This document shows positions 48,711 to 56,751 of a stretch of DNA of 64,000 nt, in pieces. The stretch is from Collinsella sp. (lineage in GTDB: Bacteria; Actinomycetota; Coriobacteriia; Coriobacteriales; Coriobacteriaceae), in the NCBI GenBank assembly GCA_019414245.1, contig DXMK01000005.1, positions 58,460-122,459 on the forward strand, read 5' to 3'. A program made the position numbers and the translations under genes. The notes under the pieces are model-generated. The model worked only from the letters and a program-made list of their open reading frames with translations. It was not told where the DNA came from and did no database searches. Position 1 is the first letter of the stretch. Each line of letters starts with the position of its first letter.

Positions 48711-49970
48711 ATGGCAAACGAGATCTGGACCATCAAGCGTTGTCTCGAGTGGACCAAGGAGTACCTGGCCGAGCGCGGTGAGGAGCATCCCCGTCTTTCT
48801 GCCGAGTGGCTGCTGTGCGCGGCCACGGGTTTGGCGCGTATCGACTTGTATATGCGCATGGACGAGACGCTCGATGCAGCTCAGCTCGAGACCATGCACG
48901 CAGCGGTCGTCCGTCGCGCTAAGGGCGAGCCGCTGCAGTACATCACCGGCAGCACGCAGTTCCGCATGATCGACGTCGCGTGCGCACCTGGTGTGCTCAT
49001 TCCGCGTCCCGAGACCGAGATGCTCGTCGAGGAAGTCCTCAATTATCTGGATGCCGAGGTGCTGAGCCCCGAGGCTGCCGCCCGTCAGCGCGTTGAGCTG
49101 CCCTGGAACGATGAAGTCGAGCAAGCGCGCAAAGCCGAAGCCGCATTGGCCGACGAACGCGCGACCGCCGAGCGCCGCGCCGCCAACCTGACGGCCGCCG
49201 ATGAGGCTGCGCTGGGTGGCGACGTGCTCGGCAGCCGCGCCTATGCCGAGGAGCTTGCCGATCGCGAGGCCGAGGAAGCCGCCGCGCAGGCAGCGGAAGC
49301 CGAGACTGCGGAAGCTGCTGAGCCCGAGCTCGGCGAATACGGCATCGCCATCGAGGGCAACGACCAACAGACGACTTCCGCGCAAGATGCCGCCGAGGCC
49401 AACGCATCTGCCCCAGCCGAGTCCCGCACTGCCCGCGTTCTCGAGGTCGGCTGCGGCACGGGCTGCATCTCGCTCTCCCTTGCCTGGGAGCGCCGCGGCC
49501 ACGTTACCTGCACTGCTACCGATATCGAGCCGCGCGCCATCGACCTTGCTACCAAAAACCGCGATGCGCTTGGTCTCACGTCCGACGACGTCGCCTTTAG
49601 CCTCACCAACCTGGTGAGTTCCATTCCCCACGACGAGTGGGGCACCTTCGACGTGCTCGTCTCCAACCCGCCTTACATCCCGACCGACGTTATGCGCTCG
49701 CTGCCGCACGAGGTCAAGGACTTCGAGCCCGATTTGGCGCTCGAGGGCGGTGCCGATGGCCTGGACATCTTCCGCCGCCTGCTCAATGCGGCACCCTATA
49801 TGCTGCGTGCCGGCGGACTCTTTGCCTGCGAGCTCTACGAGGGTGCCCTCAACGCTGCCGCCGAACTCTGCCGCCAGGCGGGCCTTTCGGATGTGCGCAT
49901 CGTCCGCGATCTCACCGATCGCCCCCGCATCGTTCGGGCCATCGTCACCGAGCCCAAACAGCGTATTTAA
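48711..49970 (+). CDS. prmC: PrmC-type release-factor glutamine methyltransferase with large acidic insertion
   Basis: N5-glutamine methyltransferase for the GGQ of release factors, 419 aa against the usual ~280. N-terminal helical domain, then IPRPETEMLVEEVL (~97-110), SAM motif I LEVGCGTGCISL (~243), and the catalytic SNPPYIPTDV (~318) with intact NPPY. Between residues ~112 and 240 lies an Ala/Glu-rich, low-complexity segment of about 115 extra residues where other PrmC proteins have ~25. The frame is continuous and codon use is normal. The ATG at 48711 follows GAGGGGAGG. Confidence 0.9.
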   Translation: MANEIWTIKRCLEWTKEYLAERGEEHPRLSAEWLLCAATGLARIDLYMRMDETLDAAQLETMHAAVVRRAKGEPLQYITGSTQFRMIDVACAPGVLIPRPETEMLVEEVLNYLDAEVLSPEAAARQRVELPWNDEVEQARKAEAALADERATAERRAANLTAADEAALGGDVLGSRAYAEELADREAEEAAAQAAEAETAEAAEPELGEYGIAIEGNDQQTTSAQDAAEANASAPAESRTARVLEVGCGTGCISLSLAWERRGHVTCTATDIEPRAIDLATKNRDALGLTSDDVAFSLTNLVSSIPHDEWGTFDVLVSNPPYIPTDVMRSLPHEVKDFEPDLALEGGADGLDIFRRLLNAAPYMLRAGGLFACELYEGALNAAAELCRQAGLSDVRIVRDLTDRPRIVRAIVTEPKQRI

Positions 49971-50003
49971 GCTGAACAAATAGATATCTGCACAAGTTTG
50001 TCC

Positions 50004-50036
50004 TTGCAATATACCGTAAAACTTCTACTATAGAAG
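50004..50036 (+). promoter_or_regulatory. Promoter and operator of the toxin-antitoxin pair
   Basis: -35 TTGCAA (50004-50009), 16-bp spacer, -10 TACTAT (50026-50031). A perfect inverted repeat CTTCTA-CTA-TAGAAG (50022-50036) covers the -10 and fits autorepression by the HTH antitoxin. The operator ends where the ribosome-binding sequence AGAAGGAG begins. Confidence 0.6.
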
Positions 50037-50045
50037 GAGAAAGGT

Positions 50046-50441
50046 ATGTCAAATCAGCTGCATCGGTACCGTATCGTGCTTGATTACATTGAACCTTGGC
50101 TTGATGAGCAGGATGAAGCTACGCTGAAGCAGATTTATGCAGACCTTTTGGTGCTCGAGAAGGAAGGTCCCAGCCTTGGTCGTCCGCTGGTTGACCGCGT
50201 AAAGGGCTCGAAGCTTCATCATTTAAAGGAGCTGAGAGTGACGTCGTGTGGTGGGCAGGTGATTCGCATCCTCTTCGCCTTTGACCCCAAGCGCCAGGCG
50301 GTATTGCTATTGGCTGGTGATAAGTCGCGAGCGGGATCGTCAAGGGCAAAATGGAACGGCTGGTATGCGATCAACATTCCAAGGGCCGAGCAAATATACC
50401 GTCGCCACGTAAGGAGGCTCGATCGAGATGGAACTGCATGA
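50046..50441 (+). CDS. RelE/HigB-type toxin
   Basis: 131-aa protein of the Gp49/HigB-like branch of RelE toxins, expected to cut mRNA on the ribosome. Recognisable stretches are GRPLVDRVKGSKLHHLKELR and IRILFAFDPKRQAVLLLAGDK, followed by a C-terminal segment with KWNGWY and AEQIYRRH. The toxin gene comes first and overlaps the antitoxin start by 14 bp, the HigBA order. Catalytic residues of this branch are not certain enough to assign. Confidence 0.82.
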   Translation: MSNQLHRYRIVLDYIEPWLDEQDEATLKQIYADLLVLEKEGPSLGRPLVDRVKGSKLHHLKELRVTSCGGQVIRILFAFDPKRQAVLLLAGDKSRAGSSRAKWNGWYAINIPRAEQIYRRHVRRLDRDGTA

Positions 50442-50730
50442 GTATATGGAATCTCGCGGGATAACACGCGACTCCATTACCGCCGAGCAGGACAGGACTC
50501 GCGATCGTATCGAAGCCTATAAGCTTGCTCAGATTCGCAGGCTAAAAGATCTAACACAGGCGTCGGTCGCCCAGTCGATGGGCGTTTCTCAAAAACGTGT
50601 ATCCGAGCTCGAGCGTGGGGAGTTGGGTTCGATGAGGCTCGACACGCTGAGCAGGTACGCAGAGAGCCTCGGCGGAAAACTGGTTGCAAGCATCGAGTTC
50701 CCCGATCGTACCGTTACGCTTGCTCGCTAA
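50428..50730 (+). CDS. XRE/HTH antitoxin (HigA-like)
   Basis: 100-aa antitoxin. The HTH reads LTQASVAQSMGVSQKRVSELERG (residues ~44-66), preceded by a long helix that could embrace the toxin. AAGGAGG lies upstream inside the toxin gene. It should neutralise the 50046 product and repress the shared promoter through the CTTCTA palindrome. Confidence 0.82.
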   Translation: MELHEYMESRGITRDSITAEQDRTRDRIEAYKLAQIRRLKDLTQASVAQSMGVSQKRVSELERGELGSMRLDTLSRYAESLGGKLVASIEFPDRTVTLAR

Positions 50731-50877
50731 AATCCTTCAATAACCCCCTCACTTTCACCGACTACTAGAGCCGCTCACCAAACCAACATGCGCTCTGGGC
50801 AAATAGGTTGAACGTTTCGTGCGAGAATGCCCCACAGTAAACAAACTTGCACCAGAGCGTAAGGGGCTGGCATACAC

Positions 50878-51621
50878 ATGCAGACGGTCTACCGGGTATA
50901 CGAGGGAGCGCGAGAGCCGCATCGGCTCGCCGTCAAGCGTACGGCCGAGGTGCTCGGCTGTGGCGGCCTGGCGCTGATCCCGACCGAGACGGTCTACGGT
51001 GTCGCCGTGGCAGTCAACGCCTTCTCGGACGCCGTGCCCCAAGATACAGGCGAATTCCCATCGTGGCCGCGCGATTCGCAGGCTGCCGTCAATGGCGCCG
51101 CGGTCCCTGCGCTCGGTACCGGCTACCGCCGTATCTTCACTCTCAAGCAACGTGAACTCACCCAAACGGTCGCCTGGCTGGTCGATGGCGTCGAGGCACT
51201 CGACCGCTATGGCGTGGATATCCCGGAAGATGCCCGCGTACTTGCGCGACGATGCTGGCCGGGAGCCCTGACTATCGTGGTCAAGGCGGCTCCCTGCGTG
51301 CCGACCTTTATGCGTGCTGCCGACGACACCGTGGCCCTGCGCGCTTCGGCCTCTCCCGTGGTCCAAGCGCTCATCCGCGCCTGCGGCAGTCCCCTCGCCT
51401 GCACGAGCGCCAACACACACGGCGCGCCCTCGCCGGCAAGCTTTGTCGCCGTCGAAGGTCGCATCCTGGAGGGGGTCGATGTTGCCGTCGACGCCGGCGA
51501 GACCCCGTGTCGCGACGCCTCGACCATCGTGTCGTTCCAGCACGGCGGGCTCCAGATCCTGCGCCAAGGCGCACTTCCCGCATCAGAGATCGAACGGGTC
51601 CTGTCCGACCCGATGCAATAG
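50878..51621 (+). CDS. Threonylcarbamoyl-AMP synthase (Sua5/YciO/YrdC family)
   Basis: 247-aa TsaC-like enzyme that makes threonylcarbamoyl-AMP for the t6A modification of ANN-decoding tRNAs. IPTETVYGVAV is the substrate-loop signature, followed by RIFTLKQR (K-x-R), RCWPGALTIVV, VALRASASP and TSANTHGAPSP. About 30 extra residues lie between TETVYG and RIFTLK, and the Pro-rich segment after K-x-R is altered to ELTQTV. The gene order prfA-prmC-tsaC is common in bacteria and supports the call. glpK follows by 14 bp. Confidence 0.85.
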   Translation: MQTVYRVYEGAREPHRLAVKRTAEVLGCGGLALIPTETVYGVAVAVNAFSDAVPQDTGEFPSWPRDSQAAVNGAAVPALGTGYRRIFTLKQRELTQTVAWLVDGVEALDRYGVDIPEDARVLARRCWPGALTIVVKAAPCVPTFMRAADDTVALRASASPVVQALIRACGSPLACTSANTHGAPSPASFVAVEGRILEGVDVAVDAGETPCRDASTIVSFQHGGLQILRQGALPASEIERVLSDPMQ

Positions 51622-51634
51622 AAAGGTGTAAGCG

Positions 51635-53176
51635 ATGTCGTTGAATCTGGGCAGCCTGGGCATGGAAGATGCCTCGTTTAACTTTGGCGGTTCCTACATC
51701 ATGGCGCTCGACTGCGGCACCACCTCGGTACTTGCGACCATCGTCGACGAGTACGGCTGCATCGTCGCGCAGGCACGTCGTAGCGTCAAAACCAGCTTCC
51801 CGCGTCCCGGTTGGATAGAGCAAGACCCCATGGAGGTGCTTGCCAGCCAGATCGGTGTGATGATGGAGGTCCAGTTTAAGAGCGGCATCCATTCTGACCG
51901 CATCGCCGCCATCGGTATCTCCAACCAGCGCGAGACCACGGTGGTGTGGGACCGCATAAGCGGCCAACCCATCTATAACGCCATCGTGTGGCAATGCCGT
52001 CGCACCGCACCTCTGATCGACGAGCTGGTCGAGCGGGGCGCAGAAGAGCTGGTGCGCTCCCGCACGGGACTCACGCTCGATCCGTATTTCTCGGCTTCCA
52101 AGGTGCAGTGGATCCTCGACAACGTCGACGGTGCGCGTGAGAGCGCGGCAGCGGGCGACCTCATGTTCGGCACCATCGACACCTGGCTCATCTACAACCT
52201 CACCGGCAGTCAGGTCTTTGCCACCGACTACACCAATGCCAGCCGCACGGCGCTCTTTAATATCCATACGCTCGATTGGGACGACGACCTGCTGGCGCTC
52301 TTTGACGTTCCACGTTCCATGATGCCCGAGGTTCGTTGGAGCTCGGGCGACTACGGCCGCGTCGCGAGCGACATCATGACCAACATGCCGCCCATCATGG
52401 GCGTGGCGGGCGATCAGCAGGCGTCGCTGTTCGGCCACTGCTGCTTCCATCCCGGCCAGACCAAAAACACCTATGGCACGGGTTGCTTTATGCTCATGAA
52501 CACCGGCGACGAGGTCGTCGAATCCAAGAACGGTCTGGTCTCCACGATCGGTATCGCCGCGGACGGCAAGATCAGCTATGCGCTCGAGGGTTCTATCTTT
52601 GCCGCCGGCTCAACCATGAACTGGCTGCGCAACAACATGGGCATCATCTCGAGTGTGAGCGAGTCCGCGCAACTCGCCGCTTCGATCAACGACAACGAGG
52701 GCTGCTACTTCGTCCCCGCCTTCGCTGGCCTGGGCGCTCCCTGGTGGGACCCGCGTGCCCGCGGTATCGTGTGCGGACTGACCGGTGCCTCGAGTCGCGC
52801 GACCATTGTGCGTGCGGCCTGCGAGTCCATGGCCTACCAGAGTTATGACGTGCTGCGCGCCATGGAGCAGGACGTGGGACTTTCGATTGAGCGCCTGTCC
52901 GTCGATGGCGGCGCCTCACGCAACGAGTTCATCATGCAATTCCAGGCCGACCTGCTGGATATCCCCGTGCTGCAATGCGAGACGGTGGAGACCACGGCAA
53001 TCGGTGCCGCGTACTTGGCGGGTCTTGCCGTCGGCTATTGGGAAGACCTTGAAGAGCTGGAGCAAAATGCCCAGATCGTTAGGACCTTCCTTCCCCATAT
53101 GTCCGCCGAGCGTCGCGAGCAAAACCTTGCGGGCTGGCGTGATGCAGTCAAGCGCTCGCTCAGTACCGCACAGTAG
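51635..53176 (+). CDS. glpK: Glycerol kinase
   Basis: 513-aa FGGY-family kinase making sn-glycerol 3-phosphate. ALDCGTTSVLA is the phosphate-1 motif; GISNQRETTVVWD, WQCRRTAP, DYTNASRTALFNI, GVAGDQQASLFG and KNTYGTGCFML match GlpK closely; the adenosine motif is SVDGGASRN. Length is typical, with ~18 extra N-terminal residues before GGSYIMALD. AAAGGTG precedes the ATG. No glpF or glpD lies beside it, so its coupling with tsaC appears to be only transcriptional. Confidence 0.95.
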   Translation: MSLNLGSLGMEDASFNFGGSYIMALDCGTTSVLATIVDEYGCIVAQARRSVKTSFPRPGWIEQDPMEVLASQIGVMMEVQFKSGIHSDRIAAIGISNQRETTVVWDRISGQPIYNAIVWQCRRTAPLIDELVERGAEELVRSRTGLTLDPYFSASKVQWILDNVDGARESAAAGDLMFGTIDTWLIYNLTGSQVFATDYTNASRTALFNIHTLDWDDDLLALFDVPRSMMPEVRWSSGDYGRVASDIMTNMPPIMGVAGDQQASLFGHCCFHPGQTKNTYGTGCFMLMNTGDEVVESKNGLVSTIGIAADGKISYALEGSIFAAGSTMNWLRNNMGIISSVSESAQLAASINDNEGCYFVPAFAGLGAPWWDPRARGIVCGLTGASSRATIVRAACESMAYQSYDVLRAMEQDVGLSIERLSVDGGASRNEFIMQFQADLLDIPVLQCETVETTAIGAAYLAGLAVGYWEDLEELEQNAQIVRTFLPHMSAERREQNLAGWRDAVKRSLSTAQ

Positions 53177-53299
53177 GGCTGCGATGGGCTGCTCGATACA
53201 ACAAACCGCTAAACTTATGCATGGCGTGCGGCGGCAACATTGCTGCGCGCCTTGTCAGCAAGGCCGTTTTGCGGCTGCAACGAAAGGGGCAATCAACCC

Positions 53300-53947
53300 A
53301 TGACCGTTACCTACGATGCGTCCCGTGTGACGCTTGTCGATCATCCGCTCGTCCAGCACAAGCTGTCGATCCTGCGCGACAAAAACACCGGCACCAACCA
53401 GTTCCGTCAGCTCGTGCGCGAACTCGCGCTTTTTGACGGCTACGAGGCCATGCGCGACCTGCCTATGGAAGACGTCGAGGTCGAGACCCCCATCACTACT
53501 GCCACGTTCAAACAGCTTGCCGGCAAGAAACTCGCCATCGTGCCCATCCTGCGTGCGGGCCTTGGCATGGTCGACGGTATCCTCGACCTGGTGCCCTCCG
53601 CTCGCGTGGGCCACATCGGCATGGAGCGCGACGAGGTCACCCACGAGCCGCACGAGTATTACTGCAAGATGCCCAAGGATATCGACCAGCGCATCTGCCT
53701 GGTCGTCGACCCCATGCTCGCCACGGGCGGTTCGGCCGAGATGGCCATCAGCTACCTGCGCGAGCGCGGTGTCAAGGATATCCGCATGCTGTGCATCGTC
53801 GCCGCGCCCGAGGGCCTCAAGTCACTGACCGAAAAGGACCCCGACGTACATATTTATACGTGCGCCATCGACGACCATCTCAACGAGGCCGCCTACATCG
53901 TTCCCGGCCTCGGCGACGCCGGCGACCGCATCTTCGGCACGCTCTAG
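53300..53947 (+). CDS. upp: Uracil phosphoribosyltransferase
   Basis: 215-aa enzyme that salvages uracil to UMP with PRPP. PRPP loop VVDPMLATGGSAEMAI, VPILRAGLGMVDG and the uracil-binding C-terminal YIVPGLGDAGDRIFGT are diagnostic. The ATG at 53300 follows GAAAGGGG. It is monocistronic or the last gene of the glpK unit; a GC-rich hairpin follows at 53990. Confidence 0.96.
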   Translation: MTVTYDASRVTLVDHPLVQHKLSILRDKNTGTNQFRQLVRELALFDGYEAMRDLPMEDVEVETPITTATFKQLAGKKLAIVPILRAGLGMVDGILDLVPSARVGHIGMERDEVTHEPHEYYCKMPKDIDQRICLVVDPMLATGGSAEMAISYLRERGVKDIRMLCIVAAPEGLKSLTEKDPDVHIYTCAIDDHLNEAAYIVPGLGDAGDRIFGTL

Positions 53948-53989
53948 TCGCTGGGCTAAGACGGCCGCGGCTGCAAATACGAAGAAACG

Positions 53990-54024
53990 GTGCGCGCGGT
54001 CGAACAAAAGGCGACCGCGCGCAC
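53990..54024 (+). terminator. GC-rich hairpin downstream of upp
   Basis: Perfect 13-bp arms GTGCGCGCGGTCG / CGACCGCGCGCAC around AACAAAAGG. There is no T-run, so termination may be Rho-dependent or partial. The rest of the 282-bp gap contains the ATP-synthase promoter. Confidence 0.6.
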
Positions 54025-54139
54025 TCCTGTTAACGGACGTTTTGCCCTGCAGGGTTCGAGAAAAACGTATTACCGTACCTGCGGCATAAAGAAGGTCTTA
54101 AGAAAACGAACAGGTGCGTATTAACCGATGCTTTTTCGG

Positions 54140-54167
54140 TTGTACTTTAGCGATTGGCTCGTACAAT
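54140..54167 (+). promoter_or_regulatory. Promoter of the ATP synthase operon
   Basis: -35 TTGTAC (54140-54145), 16-bp spacer, -10 TACAAT (54162-54167). The first start codon of the operon lies 62 bp downstream at 54230. Confidence 0.5.
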
Positions 54168-54229
54168 AGTCACCAATGTTTGGCGGGAACTGTTCTGTGA
54201 GGCGTTAAAAAAGGAAAGTGAGGACGCCA

Positions 54230-54541
54230 ATGTTTCAGATAGCCGATCTGCTCGCTATCGTTGCAGGCGCCATCGCGGGCGCAATTGCCTTCCTTCCCTT
54301 TGTCTTTACGCTCAAGCCGGTTCTTGACGATAAACAGAATGCGGACATGCTTAAGGGTATGGTGAGTCTGGCGGTCTCGGCAATCGCCCTGCTCGTCTTT
54401 ACCTTGGTTGTGTTTGTGTTGTTCGGAGAGGCATTTCGCATGTTCCTCCTGGGCGAGGCGATCGGCTTCGTGGCCTTTATGGCCGCCTGCACGGTTCGCG
54501 TCGCCAAGGCGCTGCGAGATCCTCATGAGGTCGAAAGGTAA
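54230..54541 (+). CDS. Small membrane protein at the head of the ATP synthase operon (AtpI-like position)
   Basis: 103-aa protein with three or four hydrophobic helices (ADLLAIVAGAIAGAIAFLPF, MVSLAVSAIALLVFTLVVFV, LLGEAIGFVAFMAACTV). The position directly before atpB is that of AtpI, the subunit I/c-ring assembly factor, but similarity is too weak to be sure. The ATG at 54230 follows GTGAGGACG; a GTG at 54218 is too close to its own site. Confidence 0.7.
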   Translation: MFQIADLLAIVAGAIAGAIAFLPFVFTLKPVLDDKQNADMLKGMVSLAVSAIALLVFTLVVFVLFGEAFRMFLLGEAIGFVAFMAACTVRVAKALRDPHEVER

Positions 54542-54544
54542 GTC

Positions 54545-55348
54545 GTGGAAATTTTTGAAAAGCTGCCTGATGAGATTAATCATCTGGTCAGCGAGTTCAG
54601 CTCCACCCCTGTCGTGGGCGATCTGAGCTGCGGCATCACGCAGTACTCGTTTTGGCTGATCGTCTCCACGATCGTGCTCCTGATCGTCCTGGCCGTGTTC
54701 AAGAAGAAGCAGACCCTGGTTCCCAAGGGCTTCTTCGTCAACGGTTTCGAGTACATCATCGAGTACGTCGAGAACGATATCGGCAAGGGTGTCGTGGGTG
54801 AGAACTGGAAGAAGCACTTCCCGTTCCTGTGCTCGCTTTTCCTGTTCATCCTGATCAATAACATGATCGGCCTGATCCCGGGAATGAAGCCCGGCACCGG
54901 TGCAATCGGCTCCACCGCCGCGCTCGCCATCTTCGCCTTCGTGTACTTCATCTACTACGGATGCAAGGCTCACGGCGTGATCGGCTACATCAAGAGCCTC
55001 GCCCCGCAGGGCGTGAGCTTCCCGATGAACGTGCTCGTGTGGGTCGTCGAGCTCTTCTCGACCTTCCTGCGCCTCATCACGCTCGCCGTTCGTCTGTTCT
55101 GCAACATGTTTGCAGGACACGTGGTCATGGGCTCGTTCGCCATCATGGCGAGCATGTTCATGCAGCCGCTGCTTCAGCAGGTTTCCGCGGCCCACGCCGT
55201 CGGCGCCCTGCCTTCGCTGGCCTGGCTTGCCATCCTCATCCTGATCTATGCGATCGAGCTTGTGGTCGGCGCCATCCAGGCTTACGTCTTCACGGTCCTT
55301 ACCGCCGTGTATGTCTCCGAGGCAGAGGAGGTCGCGGAGGAGGAGTAG
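54545..55348 (+). CDS. atpB: ATP synthase F0 subunit a
   Basis: 267-aa membrane subunit forming the proton half-channels. The essential Arg is in LRLITLAVRLFCNMFAGHV; five or six helices. It starts with GTG preceded by AAAGG. The C-terminus is very acidic (SEAEEVAEEE). First core subunit of the operon order a-c-b-delta-alpha-gamma-beta-epsilon. Confidence 0.95.
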   Translation: MEIFEKLPDEINHLVSEFSSTPVVGDLSCGITQYSFWLIVSTIVLLIVLAVFKKKQTLVPKGFFVNGFEYIIEYVENDIGKGVVGENWKKHFPFLCSLFLFILINNMIGLIPGMKPGTGAIGSTAALAIFAFVYFIYYGCKAHGVIGYIKSLAPQGVSFPMNVLVWVVELFSTFLRLITLAVRLFCNMFAGHVVMGSFAIMASMFMQPLLQQVSAAHAVGALPSLAWLAILILIYAIELVVGAIQAYVFTVLTAVYVSEAEEVAEEE

Positions 55349-55472
55349 TCTTCCGTTCGTGCCTTAAAGGTAAGGCAATTCGTTAAACCGCCGGTGCCCG
55401 TACCCATGGAGCCCGGCAGTTATAAAAAGGTTATCCTGCGTGAAATAAGACACGCACGACAAAGGAGGAATC

Positions 55473-55667
55473 GTGGGAGTTATCGGTTACGGTCTCGGTG
55501 TTATCGGCGCTGGTCTTGCTATCGGCCTGTCTGCTCTGGGTGCTACGGGTGCTATGGCCCGTCAGCCTGAGGTCCAGGGCCGCGTGTTCACCGTCTTCAT
55601 CATGGGCTCCGCCTTCGGCGAGGCTCTGGCTCTGATCGGCTTCGTTGTCGCGCTGATCGTTAAATAG
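55473..55667 (+). CDS. atpE: ATP synthase F0 subunit c
   Basis: 64-aa rotor-ring subunit, two helices joined by the RQP loop (Arg30-Gln31-Pro32). The ion-binding carboxylate is Glu50 in GSAFGEALALIGF. The protein is shorter than the common 70-80 aa, lacking residues at the N-terminus. Sodium-type ligand residues in helix 1 are not evident, so proton coupling is likelier. AAAGGAGG precedes a GTG start; the 124-bp leader after atpB is otherwise featureless. Confidence 0.95.
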   Translation: MGVIGYGLGVIGAGLAIGLSALGATGAMARQPEVQGRVFTVFIMGSAFGEALALIGFVVALIVK

Positions 55668-55682
55668 CACGGAGCGTCAAGT

Positions 55683-56285
55683 ATGAATCTTTCATCCCAG
55701 AAGAGCGCGATCGCACTCTCCGCGTCCGCGGCCGCGCTGCTCATGCCGGTTTCCGCGTTCGCTGAGGACGGCGCTGCCGGTGCGGACATCCTCATCCCTA
55801 AGATGGCGGAGTTCATCCCGGCGCTTATCGCCTTCCTGATTATCTGGATCGTGCTGGCCAAGGTCGCCCTGCCGGGCATCATGAAAACCATGGAGGAGCG
55901 CGGCAAGAAGATCGAGGAGAGCCTCGACGAGGCCGAGAAGACCAAGCAGGAGGCTATCGCCAAGCGCGCTGAGTCCGACTCGATCGTCACCGACGCCCGT
56001 CGTCAGGCTGCCGACATCGTTCTCGAGGCCCGCAAGGACGCCGAGTCCGAGCGCGCCCGTATCATCGAGGCTGCTCACAAGGAGGCCGAGGAGATTATCG
56101 CCAAGGCCCATACGACCGTCGAGGACGAGCGCAAGTCCATCTACGCCGGTGCCGCGAGCTCCATCGCCGACCTGTCCGTTGCCGTCGCCACCAAGATCGT
56201 GGGCGAGGCACTCGAGGACGATGCCGAGCAGAAGAAGCTCATCGAGCGCTACATCCAGGAAGCAGGTAGCCTGAATGCCGACTAG
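55683..56285 (+). CDS. atpF: ATP synthase F0 subunit b with signal-peptide-like N-terminus
   Basis: 200-aa peripheral-stalk subunit. The usual single helix (FIPALIAFLIIWIVLAKVAL, ~40-60) and long charged coiled coil follow an extra N-terminal segment, residues 1-28 (SQKSAIALSASAAALLMPVS then AFA-EDG), that looks like a cleavable signal peptide. It overlaps atpH by 11 bp. Confidence 0.93.
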   Translation: MNLSSQKSAIALSASAAALLMPVSAFAEDGAAGADILIPKMAEFIPALIAFLIIWIVLAKVALPGIMKTMEERGKKIEESLDEAEKTKQEAIAKRAESDSIVTDARRQAADIVLEARKDAESERARIIEAAHKEAEEIIAKAHTTVEDERKSIYAGAASSIADLSVAVATKIVGEALEDDAEQKKLIERYIQEAGSLNAD

Positions 56286-56751
56286 CCGCTATCAGGACAA
56301 GGTGCTCGAGACCTACGCGCGTTCCCTTTTGGAAGCCGCCAAGGCCGAGAACCATGTGTTCGAGGACCTCGAGATGATCGAGCGCCTGGCTTCTGCCAGC
56401 CCCGAGATCATCGCCGTGCTCGACACCATGTCCAAGCGCGACCAGCTCGACCTTCTTCCCAAGGTGGCAGCTGCCTTTAAGTATGTTGCCGAGGAAGACG
56501 AGGATGTAGTGGGCGTGACCGTCACCACGGCGATCCCGCTCGACGACGAGCTGCGTCAAACCATCACTAAGAAATGCGAGCAGGACTTCGGCCGCAAGGT
56601 ATTCCTTATCGAGCAGGTCGACCCGTCTATCGTGGGCGGCCTGGTGCTCGAGGCCCGCGGCGAGCGTCGTGACATTTCCGTCAAGACGCAGCTGCGCATC
56701 GCGCAGGAGACCCTCGCAAACTCTGCTAATTCGTACGGAGGTGAAGCCTAA
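56275..56751 (+). CDS. atpH: ATP synthase F1 subunit delta
   Basis: 158-aa delta (OSCP) subunit connecting the stalk to the top of F1. Typical N-terminal YARSLLEAAKAEN, DELRQTITKKCEQDFGRKV and C-terminal DPSIVGGLVLEA. Slightly shorter than the ~178-aa norm. The start lies inside atpF and the stop overlaps atpA (TAATG). Confidence 0.93.
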   Translation: MPTSRYQDKVLETYARSLLEAAKAENHVFEDLEMIERLASASPEIIAVLDTMSKRDQLDLLPKVAAAFKYVAEEDEDVVGVTVTTAIPLDDELRQTITKKCEQDFGRKVFLIEQVDPSIVGGLVLEARGERRDISVKTQLRIAQETLANSANSYGGEA

